In this document: positions 16,822-25,435 of the stretch, in pieces
Position numbering within the stretch: position 1 is the stretch's first letter
Layout of the letters: every line of letters begins with the position of its first letter
Translations under genes and position numbers: made by a program
Notes under the pieces: model-generated
Told to the model about the DNA's origin: nothing
The model's database searches: none
The model's input: only the letters and a program-made list of their open reading frames with translations
Origin: Janibacter sp. Soil728
GTDB taxonomy: Bacteria; Actinomycetota; Actinomycetes; Actinomycetales; Dermatophilaceae
Direction: 5' to 3'
NCBI RefSeq assembly: GCF_001428305.1
Contig: NZ_LMRZ01000001.1
Coordinates: 124,289-188,288 of the forward strand
Length of the DNA: 64,000 bases

Positions 16822-18164
16822 GCGAGCACGTGCACGACGTCGTGGCCATCGGGCTGGGGCCCTTCAACCTGGGCCTGGCGGCTCTCACCCACGACCTGAC
16901 CGATGTCGACGGCGTCTTCCTCGAGGCGCGCGACGAGTTCTCCTGGCACCCGGGGATGATGCTCGAGGGAGCCACGATCCAGGTGCCCTTCATGGCCGAT
17001 CTGGTGACGATGGCCGACCCGACGAGCCGCTTCAGCTTCCTGGCCCACCTCAAGGCTGTCGGGCGGCTCTACCCCTTCTACATCCGCGAGGACTTCAACC
17101 CCCTGCGCGCCGAGTACGACCAGTACTGCCGCTGGGTCGCCGACCAGCTCGACACCATCCGGTGGGGGCACACGGTGACCGCGGTGGAGCGCGACGTCGA
17201 CGGCACCCACACGGTCACGGCTCGCCGCAGGGACGGGAGGCTCACCTCCCTTCGCGCTCGGCACGTCGTCCTGGGCATCGGGACCGAGCCGGCCGTGCCG
17301 CCCGTCGCCGAGGGTCTGGGCGGTCCGGTGACGCACTCCGGGGGTTATCTCGGCGCACGAGCCGGGCTGCAGGAGAGCGAGAGCATCACCGTCGTCGGCA
17401 GCGGCCAGTCAGCCGCCGAGATCTACCTCGACCTGCTCGAGGGGTGCGTCGACCACGGGTACCACCTGACGTGGGTCACCCGCTCGCCCCGCTTCTTCCC
17501 GATGGAGTACACCAAGCTGACGCTCGAGATGACCTCGCCCGAGTACGCCCGCTACTTCCGCGGGCTGCCGATGGAGCGGCGTGACGTCCTGCAGCGCGAG
17601 CAGCGCAATCTCTACAAGGGCATCAGCGCCGATCTCGTCGACACGATCTACGACACCCTCTACCGGCTGCGCGTCGAGACCGGCCGCCCCGTGCCCACGA
17701 CCCTGCTGACCAACAGCGAGGTGCGCGAGGCCGGGTGGGACGAGAGCGCGGGGAGGTACAGCCTGCGTGTGCACCACGAGGAGCAGGACGCCTCGGTGCG
17801 GGTGACCACCCAGGGGCTCGTGCTCGCGACCGGCTATCGACCGCGGACACCGCATTTCCTCGCTCCCGTGGAGGGATCGATCCGGCGGGACGCACGCGGA
17901 CGCTACGACACCGCGGCCGACTACAGCGTCGACGTCGACGGGCGGATCTTCGTGCAGAACGCCGAGGAGCACACCCACTCCGTGCTCGCCCCCGACCTGG
18001 GCATGGGCGCCCACCGCAACTCGGTGATCATCAATGCGGTGGCCGGGCGTGAGGTGTACCCCGTCGAGGAGCGGATCGCCTTCCAGCACTTCGGTGTCCA
18101 CGAGATCGAGTCACCAGTGGTGAGTCCCGACGAAGAGCGCGTCCCGGCGGGGGTGGGTCGATGA
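16818..18164 (+). CDS. desB: Cadaverine/lysine N-hydroxylase (DesB-like)
   Basis: 448 aa. It belongs to the IucD/SidA/PvdA flavin N-monooxygenase family: FAD motif GLGPFNLGLAAL near residues 11-22, substrate/FAD region WHPGMMLEGATIQVPF near 46, NADPH motif VVGSGQSAAEIYLD near 191, and the late ATGYRP near 338. It hydroxylates the terminal amine of cadaverine to give the hydroxamate nitrogen of desferrioxamine, in the cytoplasm. ATGA overlap with desA and with the next gene. Confidence 0.9.
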   Translation: MSEHVHDVVAIGLGPFNLGLAALTHDLTDVDGVFLEARDEFSWHPGMMLEGATIQVPFMADLVTMADPTSRFSFLAHLKAVGRLYPFYIREDFNPLRAEYDQYCRWVADQLDTIRWGHTVTAVERDVDGTHTVTARRRDGRLTSLRARHVVLGIGTEPAVPPVAEGLGGPVTHSGGYLGARAGLQESESITVVGSGQSAAEIYLDLLEGCVDHGYHLTWVTRSPRFFPMEYTKLTLEMTSPEYARYFRGLPMERRDVLQREQRNLYKGISADLVDTIYDTLYRLRVETGRPVPTTLLTNSEVREAGWDESAGRYSLRVHHEEQDASVRVTTQGLVLATGYRPRTPHFLAPVEGSIRRDARGRYDTAADYSVDVDGRIFVQNAEEHTHSVLAPDLGMGAHRNSVIINAVAGREVYPVEERIAFQHFGVHEIESPVVSPDEERVPAGVGR

Positions 18165-20575
18165 GCACCTGGCACTTCCTCTCCCCCATCGGTCGGATCA
18201 CCATCGAGCCGGTCGTCCCGCAGGAGCACATCGCTCTCCTCCATGCCTGGGTCACCCACCCCAGGTCCTCCTTCTGGGGGATGCAGGGACTCAGCCTCGA
18301 GCAGTCACGCGCCGCCTTCGACGAGATCGACGCCGACCCGCACCACGCGGCCTGGCTCGGTCGGGTCGACGGCGAGCCGACCTTCCTGACGGAGACCTAC
18401 GACCCGGCGCACAGCGCACTGGCCGCGCACTACCGGGTCGAGCCGGGCCAGCTCGGCATGCACGTGCTCGTGGCCCCCACGGACACCCCCGTGCACGGCC
18501 TCACCTCGCAGGTCTTCCGCGCCGTCATGCACTTCTGCTTCCGCGATCCCGAGATCACCCAGGTCGTCGTCGAGCCGGACGTGCGCAACCACGCGATCCA
18601 CGCCAAGAACGCAGCGGCCGGCTTCGTCGTCGATCGACGGATCGCCCTGGCGGACAAGGAGGCGCTGCTGAGCCTCTGCACCGTCGAGGCCTTCGCCGGG
18701 AGCGAGCTGGAGCGTGGCACTGCGGTATCGATCGTCGAGGGCCCCCCTTCGCCCGATGTCGCCCACCTCGAGCCGGAGGTGATGGCCCGCGCCCACCGGC
18801 ATGTCGCCGCCAAGGCGATCGGCGAGTTCACCCACGAGCGGCTGCTCACCCCCGAGCCGACCGCCGACGGACGCTGGACGATCACCGCCGGCACCGCGCG
18901 CTACACCTTTGCCGCGACCCGGCACGCCCTCGAGCACTGGCGGGTCGACCCGGCGAGCATCGAGCGGACGGTCGACGGGGAGGCGACCGAGGTGGATGCC
19001 CTCACCGTCGTGTCCGACCTGCACGAGGACCTCGGCATCCCCGACCACCTGCGCTCGACCTACCTCGAGGAGCTCAGCGGGACCCTCGCCGGGCTCGCCT
19101 TCAAGTGGCACCACGAGCGGCGCACCAGCCGAGAGCTCGTGCACGCCGACTTCCAGACGATCGAGGCGGCGATGACCGAGGGCCACCCCGCCTTCGTCGC
19201 CAACAACGGACGGATCGGCTTCTCCGCGACCGACCACGCGGCCTACTCCCCCGAGGCCGGTGCGGACGTGCGCCTGGTGTGGGTCGCGGTGCGGCGCAGC
19301 GTCGCCCATCTCTCACTGGCCGACGGCCTGAGCGAGGAAGACCTCTACGGCGGCGAGCTGGACCGCACGGACCGCGAGCGGTTCTCCCTTCGGCTGGAGG
19401 CGAAGGGGGTGGACCCGGCGGACTACCTGCTCATGCCGGTCCATCCGTGGCAGTGGGACCACAAGCTCGCGGTGACCTTCGCCGCGGACCTCGCTCGGCT
19501 GGACGTCGTCCACCTGGGTACGACGAGCGACCGGTACCGGGCGCAGCAGTCGATCCGCACCTTCTTCAACCACGACCGACCCGAGCGGCACTACGTCAAG
19601 ACGGCGCTGGCGATCCAGAACATGGGCTTCCTGCGGGGGCTGTCGCCGACGTACATGACCGCCACGCCGGCGATCAACGACTGGGTGGCGCAGGTCGTCG
19701 CGGGCGACCCGGAGCTGGCGGACTGCGGGTTCCGGGTGCTGCGGGAGGTCGCCGCCATCGGGTACACCGGCGATGCCTACCACCAGCTCGGCGCACCCAA
19801 CCCGCACACCAAGATGGTCGCGGCCCTGTGGCGGGAGTCGCCCGTGCCGAAACTCGCTGCAGGAGAGAGGCTCCAGTCACTCACCGGACTGCTGCACCGC
19901 GACGCTGACGGTGGCGCACTCCTCACCGAGCTCATCGCCGCGAGCCCCATCGGGGCCACCGAATGGGTGCGGCGGATGCTGCGCGCCTACCTGCGGCCCG
20001 TCGTCCACTGCCTCGGCGTGCACGACCTGGCCTTCATGCCGCACGGGGAGAACGTCATCCTCGTGCTGGAGGACCATGTGCCCACCGGGGTCTTCATGAA
20101 GGACATCGGCGAGGAGGTCGTCGTGATGTCCGACCGACCGCTGCCTGCGGCTGTCGAGCGGATCCGGCACGTCCTCGACCCACGGGTGCAGTCGCTGTCG
20201 GTACTCACCGACGTGCTCGACGGGGTGCTGCGCTTCGTCGCCGAGATCCTCGCCGACGACGAGGTGATGACCGGGGGCGAGTTCTGGACGCTCGTCGCCG
20301 ACTGCGTCAGCGAGCACGCGGCCGACCACCCGCGCGCGGCACGACTGGACCTGCTGCGGGAGAGCTTCGAGCACTCCTGCCTCAACCGGCTGCAGCTGCG
20401 CAACACCCTGCAGATGGTCGACCTCACCGACCCGGAGGGCTCGCTCATCCGCGTCGGGGACCTGGCCAACCCCCTGCATTGCCCTAGGGCAATGCAGACG
20501 TGCTCGACCGCTCATCTGCATTCCCCTAGGGCAATGCAGGGCATGGGGGCTGCCGAAGGGGGTGTGGCCGGGTGA
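18161..20575 (+). CDS. desCD: DesC-DesD fusion: acyltransferase plus NIS siderophore synthetase
   Basis: 804 aa. Residues about 1-190 form a GNAT acyltransferase of the IucB/DesC type (WVTHPRSSFWGMQGLS, LGMHVLVAP, VVVEPDVRNHAIHAKNAAAGF), which acylates N-hydroxycadaverine. From about residue 195 an IucA/IucC domain follows with family motifs HPGHP-like EGHPAFVANNGRIGFS near 340, MPVHPWQWDHK near 427, TSDRYRAQQSIRTFFN near 452, KTALAIQNMGFLRG near 485 and HGENVILVLEDHVP near 627. In Streptomyces these are separate proteins of about 184 and 595 aa, and 804 aa equals their sum plus a tail. The tail (from about residue 771) is encoded by two palindromes and looks non-domain. The fused enzyme would make and then oligomerise hydroxamate units with ATP. 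Confidence 0.9.
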   Translation: MSTWHFLSPIGRITIEPVVPQEHIALLHAWVTHPRSSFWGMQGLSLEQSRAAFDEIDADPHHAAWLGRVDGEPTFLTETYDPAHSALAAHYRVEPGQLGMHVLVAPTDTPVHGLTSQVFRAVMHFCFRDPEITQVVVEPDVRNHAIHAKNAAAGFVVDRRIALADKEALLSLCTVEAFAGSELERGTAVSIVEGPPSPDVAHLEPEVMARAHRHVAAKAIGEFTHERLLTPEPTADGRWTITAGTARYTFAATRHALEHWRVDPASIERTVDGEATEVDALTVVSDLHEDLGIPDHLRSTYLEELSGTLAGLAFKWHHERRTSRELVHADFQTIEAAMTEGHPAFVANNGRIGFSATDHAAYSPEAGADVRLVWVAVRRSVAHLSLADGLSEEDLYGGELDRTDRERFSLRLEAKGVDPADYLLMPVHPWQWDHKLAVTFAADLARLDVVHLGTTSDRYRAQQSIRTFFNHDRPERHYVKTALAIQNMGFLRGLSPTYMTATPAINDWVAQVVAGDPELADCGFRVLREVAAIGYTGDAYHQLGAPNPHTKMVAALWRESPVPKLAAGERLQSLTGLLHRDADGGALLTELIAASPIGATEWVRRMLRAYLRPVVHCLGVHDLAFMPHGENVILVLEDHVPTGVFMKDIGEEVVVMSDRPLPAAVERIRHVLDPRVQSLSVLTDVLDGVLRFVAEILADDEVMTGGEFWTLVADCVSEHAADHPRAARLDLLRESFEHSCLNRLQLRNTLQMVDLTDPEGSLIRVGDLANPLHCPRAMQTCSTAHLHSPRAMQGMGAAEGGVAG
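20474..20539. repeat. Two 24-bp palindromes within the desCD 3' end
   Basis: Copy 1 (20474-20497) is a perfect palindrome: CTGCATTGCCC, central TA, GGGCAATGCAG. Copy 2 (20516-20539) is the same with one mismatch in the left arm. Starts are 42 bp apart, so the frame is kept and both copies are read as HCPRAMQ or HSPRAMQ. Either could form a strong hairpin in mRNA just before the desCD/acylase junction. Confidence 0.85.
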
Positions 20576-22413
20576 GCGTGGGCGTGCGTGCCGGTCGTTG
20601 GCGGGTGGAACGGGATGCCCACGGGATCCCGCACTGCTGGGGCGAGACGCTCGAGGACCTCGCCTTCGCCCAGGGGTGGTCGGCGGCGGTCGACCGGGCC
20701 TGGCAGATCGAGGTCGAGCGGCGGCGCTCGGAGGCCACCGCGTCCGTGCTGATCGGCCCCTCGGACTGGGACGACTTCGCCTCGCGCGCAGCCCTGCCGG
20801 TGACGGCCCGGGCGGCCGTGGCGGATCTGGACGAGGAGACCCAGGCCTGGCTGCTCGCCTTCGTCGACGGAGTCAACGCCGGGCTTCCTGAAGGCGCTTC
20901 TCGCGCACCGGAGTTCGCCTCCGTCGGCGTGGACCCGCAGGAGTGGCAGCCGTGGTCGCCCGCGGGTGTCTTCCTCGTGCAGCACGTGCTCATGGGCAAC
21001 TTCGGCCACGAGCTGTGGCGGCGACAGCTGCGCCAGCAGCTCGGTGACGACGCGCTCGACCTGCTGAGCCACGAAGGCGTCCCCCTCGGCGGCAGCAACG
21101 CGTGGGCACTCACCGGGTCCCGCACGATCTCCGGGGCGCCGGTGATCGCCGCGGACCCGCACCGGGTCCTCGAGGCCCCCGGGATCTACCAGCAGGTTCG
21201 CCTGTCCACCCCGCAGATCGACGTGTCGGGGTTGGCCTTCGCGGGGGTCCCCGGGGTGCCGCACTTCGGGCACGCGGGGTCGGTCGCCTGGGCGGTCACG
21301 CACGCGATGGCCGACTACCAGCGCATTGCTCCCGACGCGGATCGCGCTGTGCCCCACCCGATCTCGCCGTCGACGATCGACGGTGACATCGGGCTGGCAG
21401 CGATGCGGCGACTGCTGCTCGCGCGCAGCATCGACGACGTCGATGCCACCCTCGACGGATGGGTCGAGCCGGTCAACTCCCTCGTCATCGCCGGCGCCGA
21501 CGGCCGCGTCCGCGAGCGGGTCGCCGGACGCCTCGTGACGAAGGGGGGCACCGTCGCCGCACCACCCGCTCGCCGCGACCTCGCCGACGGCGAGGTCGTC
21601 GTGCACGCCAACGACCGTCGCGCCTCGGTCGCCGATCTGGGTCGGGAGTTCGCCGCTCCCCACCGGGCACGGCGGATCGAGGAGCTGCTCGCCGAGCGCG
21701 ACGTCTGGGACACGGACGGGCTCGCCGCGATCCAGATGGACACGGCGCTCGGCTCGTGGCCGACCTTCAGACTCCTCCTCGGCGGAGTCGCGGCCACCGG
21801 CGCCGCCGAGGAGGCCCGCACCCGGCTGCTCGCCTGGGACGGGCGCATGGACGCCGGCAGCAGCGACGCCGGGCTCTTCGCGACCTGGCGCAGCGAGCTC
21901 GTGCGGCTCGTCGCGGAGCACCCGCGGCTGGCGCCGCTGCACGAGCCGACCGGGCTGTCGCCGATGTTTGCTCCCTGGGTCGACCCGGTGGCCCGCGTCG
22001 GCGCCGGGATCGAGCGGGTCGTGCACGTCGGACGCGAGTGGGGCCTGCCGCTCGACGAGCTCACGGTGCAGGCCCTCGAGCGCACCGCAGATGCCGTGGC
22101 CACCCCGCCACGGACCGACGCGACGTGGGGGGAGCGGCACCACGCCCCCTTCGTCCGGGTGGTGCCCGATCTCGCCCCGCCGAGCGGGCCGATCGGCGGC
22201 GACGGGGACTGCGTGCTCGCCACCGCCGCCGCCCCCGGCCTGAGCGACCTCTGCTGGCGCGGTCCCACCGCCCGGCTCGTCTGGTCGCTCGACGGGCCGA
22301 GCGCGTGGGTCGTGCCGCTCGGCGCCGACGGCCCGCACCACGCACCCCATGCCCACGACCAGCACGAGAGCTGGCGCACGGGCGAGCTGATCCCGATCGA
22401 GAGGACCACATGA
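20572..22413 (+). CDS. Penicillin acylase-family amidase of the siderophore operon
   Basis: 613 aa, GTG start overlapping the desCD stop. The N-terminus (RDAHGIPHCWGETLEDLAFAQG) and the nucleophile region GGSNAWALTGSRTISG near residue 175 identify an N-terminal-nucleophile hydrolase of the penicillin/acyl-homoserine-lactone acylase family; the serine in GGSNAW should start the beta chain after self-cleavage. No signal peptide is visible, unlike most periplasmic family members, so it is likely cytoplasmic. Some desferrioxamine clusters carry an equivalent gene (desG), thought to affect acyl groups on the siderophore. Hydrolysis of the siderophore for iron release is an alternative. Confidence 0.8.
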   Translation: MSVGVRAGRWRVERDAHGIPHCWGETLEDLAFAQGWSAAVDRAWQIEVERRRSEATASVLIGPSDWDDFASRAALPVTARAAVADLDEETQAWLLAFVDGVNAGLPEGASRAPEFASVGVDPQEWQPWSPAGVFLVQHVLMGNFGHELWRRQLRQQLGDDALDLLSHEGVPLGGSNAWALTGSRTISGAPVIAADPHRVLEAPGIYQQVRLSTPQIDVSGLAFAGVPGVPHFGHAGSVAWAVTHAMADYQRIAPDADRAVPHPISPSTIDGDIGLAAMRRLLLARSIDDVDATLDGWVEPVNSLVIAGADGRVRERVAGRLVTKGGTVAAPPARRDLADGEVVVHANDRRASVADLGREFAAPHRARRIEELLAERDVWDTDGLAAIQMDTALGSWPTFRLLLGGVAATGAAEEARTRLLAWDGRMDAGSSDAGLFATWRSELVRLVAEHPRLAPLHEPTGLSPMFAPWVDPVARVGAGIERVVHVGREWGLPLDELTVQALERTADAVATPPRTDATWGERHHAPFVRVVPDLAPPSGPIGGDGDCVLATAAAPGLSDLCWRGPTARLVWSLDGPSAWVVPLGADGPHHAPHAHDQHESWRTGELIPIERTT

Positions 22414-22919
22414 GCACGCTGAGCTTCCGCCCCCTTCGTCCCGAGGAGGACGCACCGCTGGTCCACGGCTGGGCCACCCAGCCACGCGGGCGCTTCTGGG
22501 GCATGGCCGACAAGAGTGTCGAGGAGGTGCGCGACATCTATGCCTTCGTCGACTCACTCGAGGCCCACTGGGCGTGGATCGCCGAGCAGGACGGCCGGCC
22601 CGTTGCCCTGGTGCAGACCTATGAGCCCGAGCACGACCCGGTCGCCGAGGTCTACGCCGTGCAGCCGGGTGACGTCGGTGCCCACGTCTTCGTCGCACCC
22701 GGGGAGGACGCGCTGGCCGTCGCCTGCGGGATCTTCACCTGGCTCTTCGGCGACCCGAGCGTGCAGCGGCTCGTCGGCGAACCCGACGCAGCCAACCGCG
22801 CCATCCTGCATCGACTGGAGCAGACCGGCTTCGAGCTCGGCGAGCGCGTGCCCATCGGGGACAAGGACGCCCAGCTGGTCTACCTGACCCGGGAACGCTT
22901 CGGGGCACTCATCGGCTGA
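22410..22919 (+). CDS. GNAT acyltransferase (IucB/DesC-like), DesH-like
   Basis: 169 aa with ATGA overlap to the acylase gene. The sequence follows the DesC-type fold (LVHGWATQPRGRFWGMADKS, VGAHVFVAPGEDALA, LVGEPDAANRAILHRLEQTGF) and parallels the N-terminal domain of the DesCD fusion, so the operon contains two related acyltransferases. It may supply a different acyl group or act with the acylase in remodelling siderophore ends. Last gene of the tight operon. Confidence 0.8.
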   Translation: MSTLSFRPLRPEEDAPLVHGWATQPRGRFWGMADKSVEEVRDIYAFVDSLEAHWAWIAEQDGRPVALVQTYEPEHDPVAEVYAVQPGDVGAHVFVAPGEDALAVACGIFTWLFGDPSVQRLVGEPDAANRAILHRLEQTGFELGERVPIGDKDAQLVYLTRERFGALIG

Positions 22920-22958
22920 GGGCCGCAGGTCACGGTCGGATTGCGAAGGGGGCGAGTG

Positions 22959-23171
22959 ATGGACCTGCGCCCCGGGTCGCGAGAGGCTCTGGCCATGGGG
23001 ACACGGACACCTGCACTGATCGCACTCGTCATCACGATGGCCTACGGCATCGGCTTCGTCTTCTTCGACAGCCCGCCCGCGGCCTATGCCGTCGTCGGCG
23101 CGCTGGTCGTGGCCGCCGCCTGGGTCGCCGTGGGCATGCTCAACCGACGCCGCGACGACTCCGTCACGTGA
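22959..23171 (+). CDS. Small two-helix membrane protein, unknown
   Basis: 70 aa. The ATG at 22959 follows a GAAGGGGG site by about 7 bases; an internal ATG at 22995 would remove a polar N-terminus. Two hydrophobic helices (LIALVITMAYGIGFVFF and AAYAVVGALVVAAAWVAVGM) end in a basic tail. No family recognised. It sits between the siderophore operon and the GH15-like gene, 5 bp before the latter's GTG. Confidence 0.6.
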   Translation: MDLRPGSREALAMGTRTPALIALVITMAYGIGFVFFDSPPAAYAVVGALVVAAAWVAVGMLNRRRDDSVT

Positions 23172-23175
23172 TGCG

Positions 23176-24486
23176 GTGACCCAGCCACCACTCGGCGTCC
23201 CGGGCCGGCGCACCTTCATGGCCGGGACGCTCGGCGCAGTCATGCTCGGCGCAGGTGGCGCAGGGGGACTGAGCCTCTACCGCAACCGCCACGAGGTGCC
23301 CGCCACCTACGGGATCACCGTCGCGATGCGCTCCACGAGCGGACCCTGGCGGCAGACGCGTGAGCTCGTGCACGCGAGCGACCTCGAGCGGGTGCTGCCC
23401 GGGACCCGTGTCCTCGTCGGCCCCGAGCAGGAGCGGGTCGTCGAGGCGCAGGAGGAGTGGCTCTCCGGCCTCGACCTGCCCGGTGCGATCGCCGGTGCCC
23501 CGCGCGACCTCGCGCGCCAGGCCGCCCTGGACCTGTGGGTGCTGTCCACCGGCCTCCCGATCGCCGTCGCCGGCTGGTCGCCGATGTGGCGCCACGCCTG
23601 GCCCCGCGACACCGCCCACGTCGCCGTCGCCCTCCACAGCCTCGGGGACGCGAAGGGGGCGACCCGCCAGCTCGCGACCCTCGCCTCTCGTGTCGGCACG
23701 GCTGGGCGGATGCAGGCGCGGTACGCGCTCGACGGCGGCACCCCCGACGACCGGCCACCGCAGGACGACGGCTTCGGCTGGGCGCTGTGGGCTGCCGGAT
23801 CGACGGTCGACTCGTGGCGGGGGACGGCGGATGAGGCGCGCATCGACGCCCTCGTGCGGCACTGCGCCACCACGGCACTGACCCGGCTGGGCCGCGACGG
23901 GCTGCCGCTCCCTTCGCCCGACTACTGGGAGCTCGACGAGCGCCAGCTGACGCTCGGCACGGCCGCTCCCCTGCTCGCGGGTCTCGAGCACGCAGTGGCG
24001 CTGACCACCGGAGATCTGCGCGAACGCTGCGCAGCCGCCGCCCTTCGCCTGGACCACCAGATCCACGCCACCTTCGGCATGCGGGGCTGGCCGCGCCGCA
24101 TCGGCGGCGGGGCGAGCGACACGGCGATCGCGTGGCTGCTGCCTCCGTATCGGAGCGCACCTCCCCGCGAGAGCGAGATCCGCGCGGCCCTCGACGTGGC
24201 GGCGCGGCAGATGGCCCGGCCCAACGGCGGCTACGCGCCCGGCGGTGACTGGCGCGAGGACGGGGTCGCGTGGACCCCCGAGACCGCGGTGCTCGCCGGG
24301 GCGTGGGCGAGCGCCGACGCGACCCGTGACCGAGCCGTCGAGACGCTCGCCTGGCTGGGCGACCACCGCACCGAGGCCGGGTCCCTTCCCGAAAAGGTGC
24401 GCGACGACGGCACGCCCGCCGGTCCCGCACCTCTGGCGTGGACGGCGGCGGTGCTCCTCACGGCCGCCGCCGATCTGGGAGGGTGA
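23176..24486 (+). CDS. Tat-exported GH15-like (six-hairpin) glycosidase
   Basis: 436 aa from the GTG at 23176, which includes a twin-arginine signal (GRRTFMAGTLGAVMLGAGG). The mature part has alpha/alpha toroid features of GH15 glucoamylase-like enzymes: SPMWRHAWPRDTAHVAVAL near residue 135, PPQDDGFGWALWAAG near 195, and WTPETAVLAGAW near 365. It is predicted to hydrolyse an alpha-glucan or similar saccharide outside the membrane. The substrate is unassigned. The short upstream membrane protein may be cotranscribed. Confidence 0.7.
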   Translation: MTQPPLGVPGRRTFMAGTLGAVMLGAGGAGGLSLYRNRHEVPATYGITVAMRSTSGPWRQTRELVHASDLERVLPGTRVLVGPEQERVVEAQEEWLSGLDLPGAIAGAPRDLARQAALDLWVLSTGLPIAVAGWSPMWRHAWPRDTAHVAVALHSLGDAKGATRQLATLASRVGTAGRMQARYALDGGTPDDRPPQDDGFGWALWAAGSTVDSWRGTADEARIDALVRHCATTALTRLGRDGLPLPSPDYWELDERQLTLGTAAPLLAGLEHAVALTTGDLRERCAAAALRLDHQIHATFGMRGWPRRIGGGASDTAIAWLLPPYRSAPPRESEIRAALDVAARQMARPNGGYAPGGDWREDGVAWTPETAVLAGAWASADATRDRAVETLAWLGDHRTEAGSLPEKVRDDGTPAGPAPLAWTAAVLLTAAADLGG

Positions 24487-24513
24487 AGGGATCACCCACC
24501 TCTGGAGGACCCA

Positions 24514-25026
24514 GTGAGCGAGCGCCCCACGTACCTCGGACCAGCCCACGAGCAGGTCGCCTACGTCACGACCCAGCAGGTCCCGACCGCAGTCCGGATG
24601 GCACAGGAGGTCATGCCCAGCGACATGGCCGGGATCTTCGACGAGACCTTCAAGACGCTCGTCCCCGCGCTGCAGGACCACGGCATCGAGATCGCCGGGC
24701 CGGCCTTCGCCCTGCACCACAAGATGCCGGGAGCTACGATGAGCTTCGAGCTCGGCTTCCCCGTCGCCAGTCCGCTCGACGGCGAGCTCGAGGCCGGCGG
24801 CATCACCTTCTACCCCTCGAGCATGCCGGCGACCCAGGTCGCGACGCTCTCCCACCTCGGGGGCTACGACGGCCTGTCCCGGGCGTGGTCCGACCTCATG
24901 CAGCAGGTCGCCGCCGACGGTCGTCGGCCGGCCCTGCCCTTCTGGGAGGTCTACGTCACCGCGCCCACGCCCGACGGCGACCCGAGCGCGCTGCGGACCG
25001 ACCTGGTCCTGCCCTACGAGGGCTGA
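24514..25026 (+). CDS. GyrI-like/AraC effector-binding domain protein
   Basis: 170 aa, GTG start. Features of the SOUL/GyrI-like ligand-binding fold are QQVPTAVRMAQEVMPSDMAGIFDETF at the start and a C-terminal FWEVYVTAP strand preceding an acidic end (PTPDGDPSALRTDLVLPYEG, in part). It has no DNA-binding domain, so it is a stand-alone sensor or binding protein. The ligand is unknown. Confidence 0.65.
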   Translation: MSERPTYLGPAHEQVAYVTTQQVPTAVRMAQEVMPSDMAGIFDETFKTLVPALQDHGIEIAGPAFALHHKMPGATMSFELGFPVASPLDGELEAGGITFYPSSMPATQVATLSHLGGYDGLSRAWSDLMQQVAADGRRPALPFWEVYVTAPTPDGDPSALRTDLVLPYEG

Positions 25027-25042
25027 GGACCGCGACGCTCGA

Positions 25043-25360
25043 TCAGCTGCGTCGGTCGGACAGCGCGTACGAGGCGGCTGCCGACACCGCGGCGACGCCG
25101 AGGACTGCGGGCCAAGCACCGACCTTCTTGGCCAAGGGGTGCGAGGCACCGAAGCCACCGACGTAGATGACGGCCAGGGCAGCGGTCGTGGCCGGGTCGG
25201 TCCTGGCCAGCCAGCTGCGGCCGGCGAGCAGGCCCGCCCCGCCGAGGACGAGGCCGCCGAGCGGGCGGATGCCGGTCTCCCGGGCGACGAGGAAACCGCC
25301 GACGAGCCCGAGGGCGGTGACGGGAGCGGTCTGGACGAGGTGAGCATCGCGAAGCGCCAT
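25043..25360 (-). CDS. Small membrane protein, unknown
   Basis: 105 aa with about four hydrophobic helices (VTALGLVGGFLVA, GLVLGGAGLLAG, ATTAALAVIYVGGF, AVLGVAAVSAAASYAL). It resembles conserved hypothetical actinobacterial membrane proteins; no function assigned. Convergent with the GyrI-like gene (16-bp gap) and divergent from the thiolase gene. Confidence 0.6.
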   Translation of the reverse strand: MALRDAHLVQTAPVTALGLVGGFLVARETGIRPLGGLVLGGAGLLAGRSWLARTDPATTAALAVIYVGGFGASHPLAKKVGAWPAVLGVAAVSAAASYALSDRRS

Positions 25361-25435
25361 ACGGACAGGCTACGACCGGCGCGAAGGGGGATGGGATGCT
25401 GGCTGCAGACCCCTCCCGCGACACCAGGAGCACCC

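Noticed and set aside
20512-22698. 728-codon open frame on the minus strand
   Set aside because: Antisense to the penicillin acylase gene, which has clear motifs; the minus-strand translation is Arg/Pro-rich and motif-free.
25139-25435. N-terminal extension of the thiolase
   Set aside because: The extra 99 codons are antisense to the small membrane protein gene and thiolases start at the ATG used (MSTEKIVVIDGARTP).
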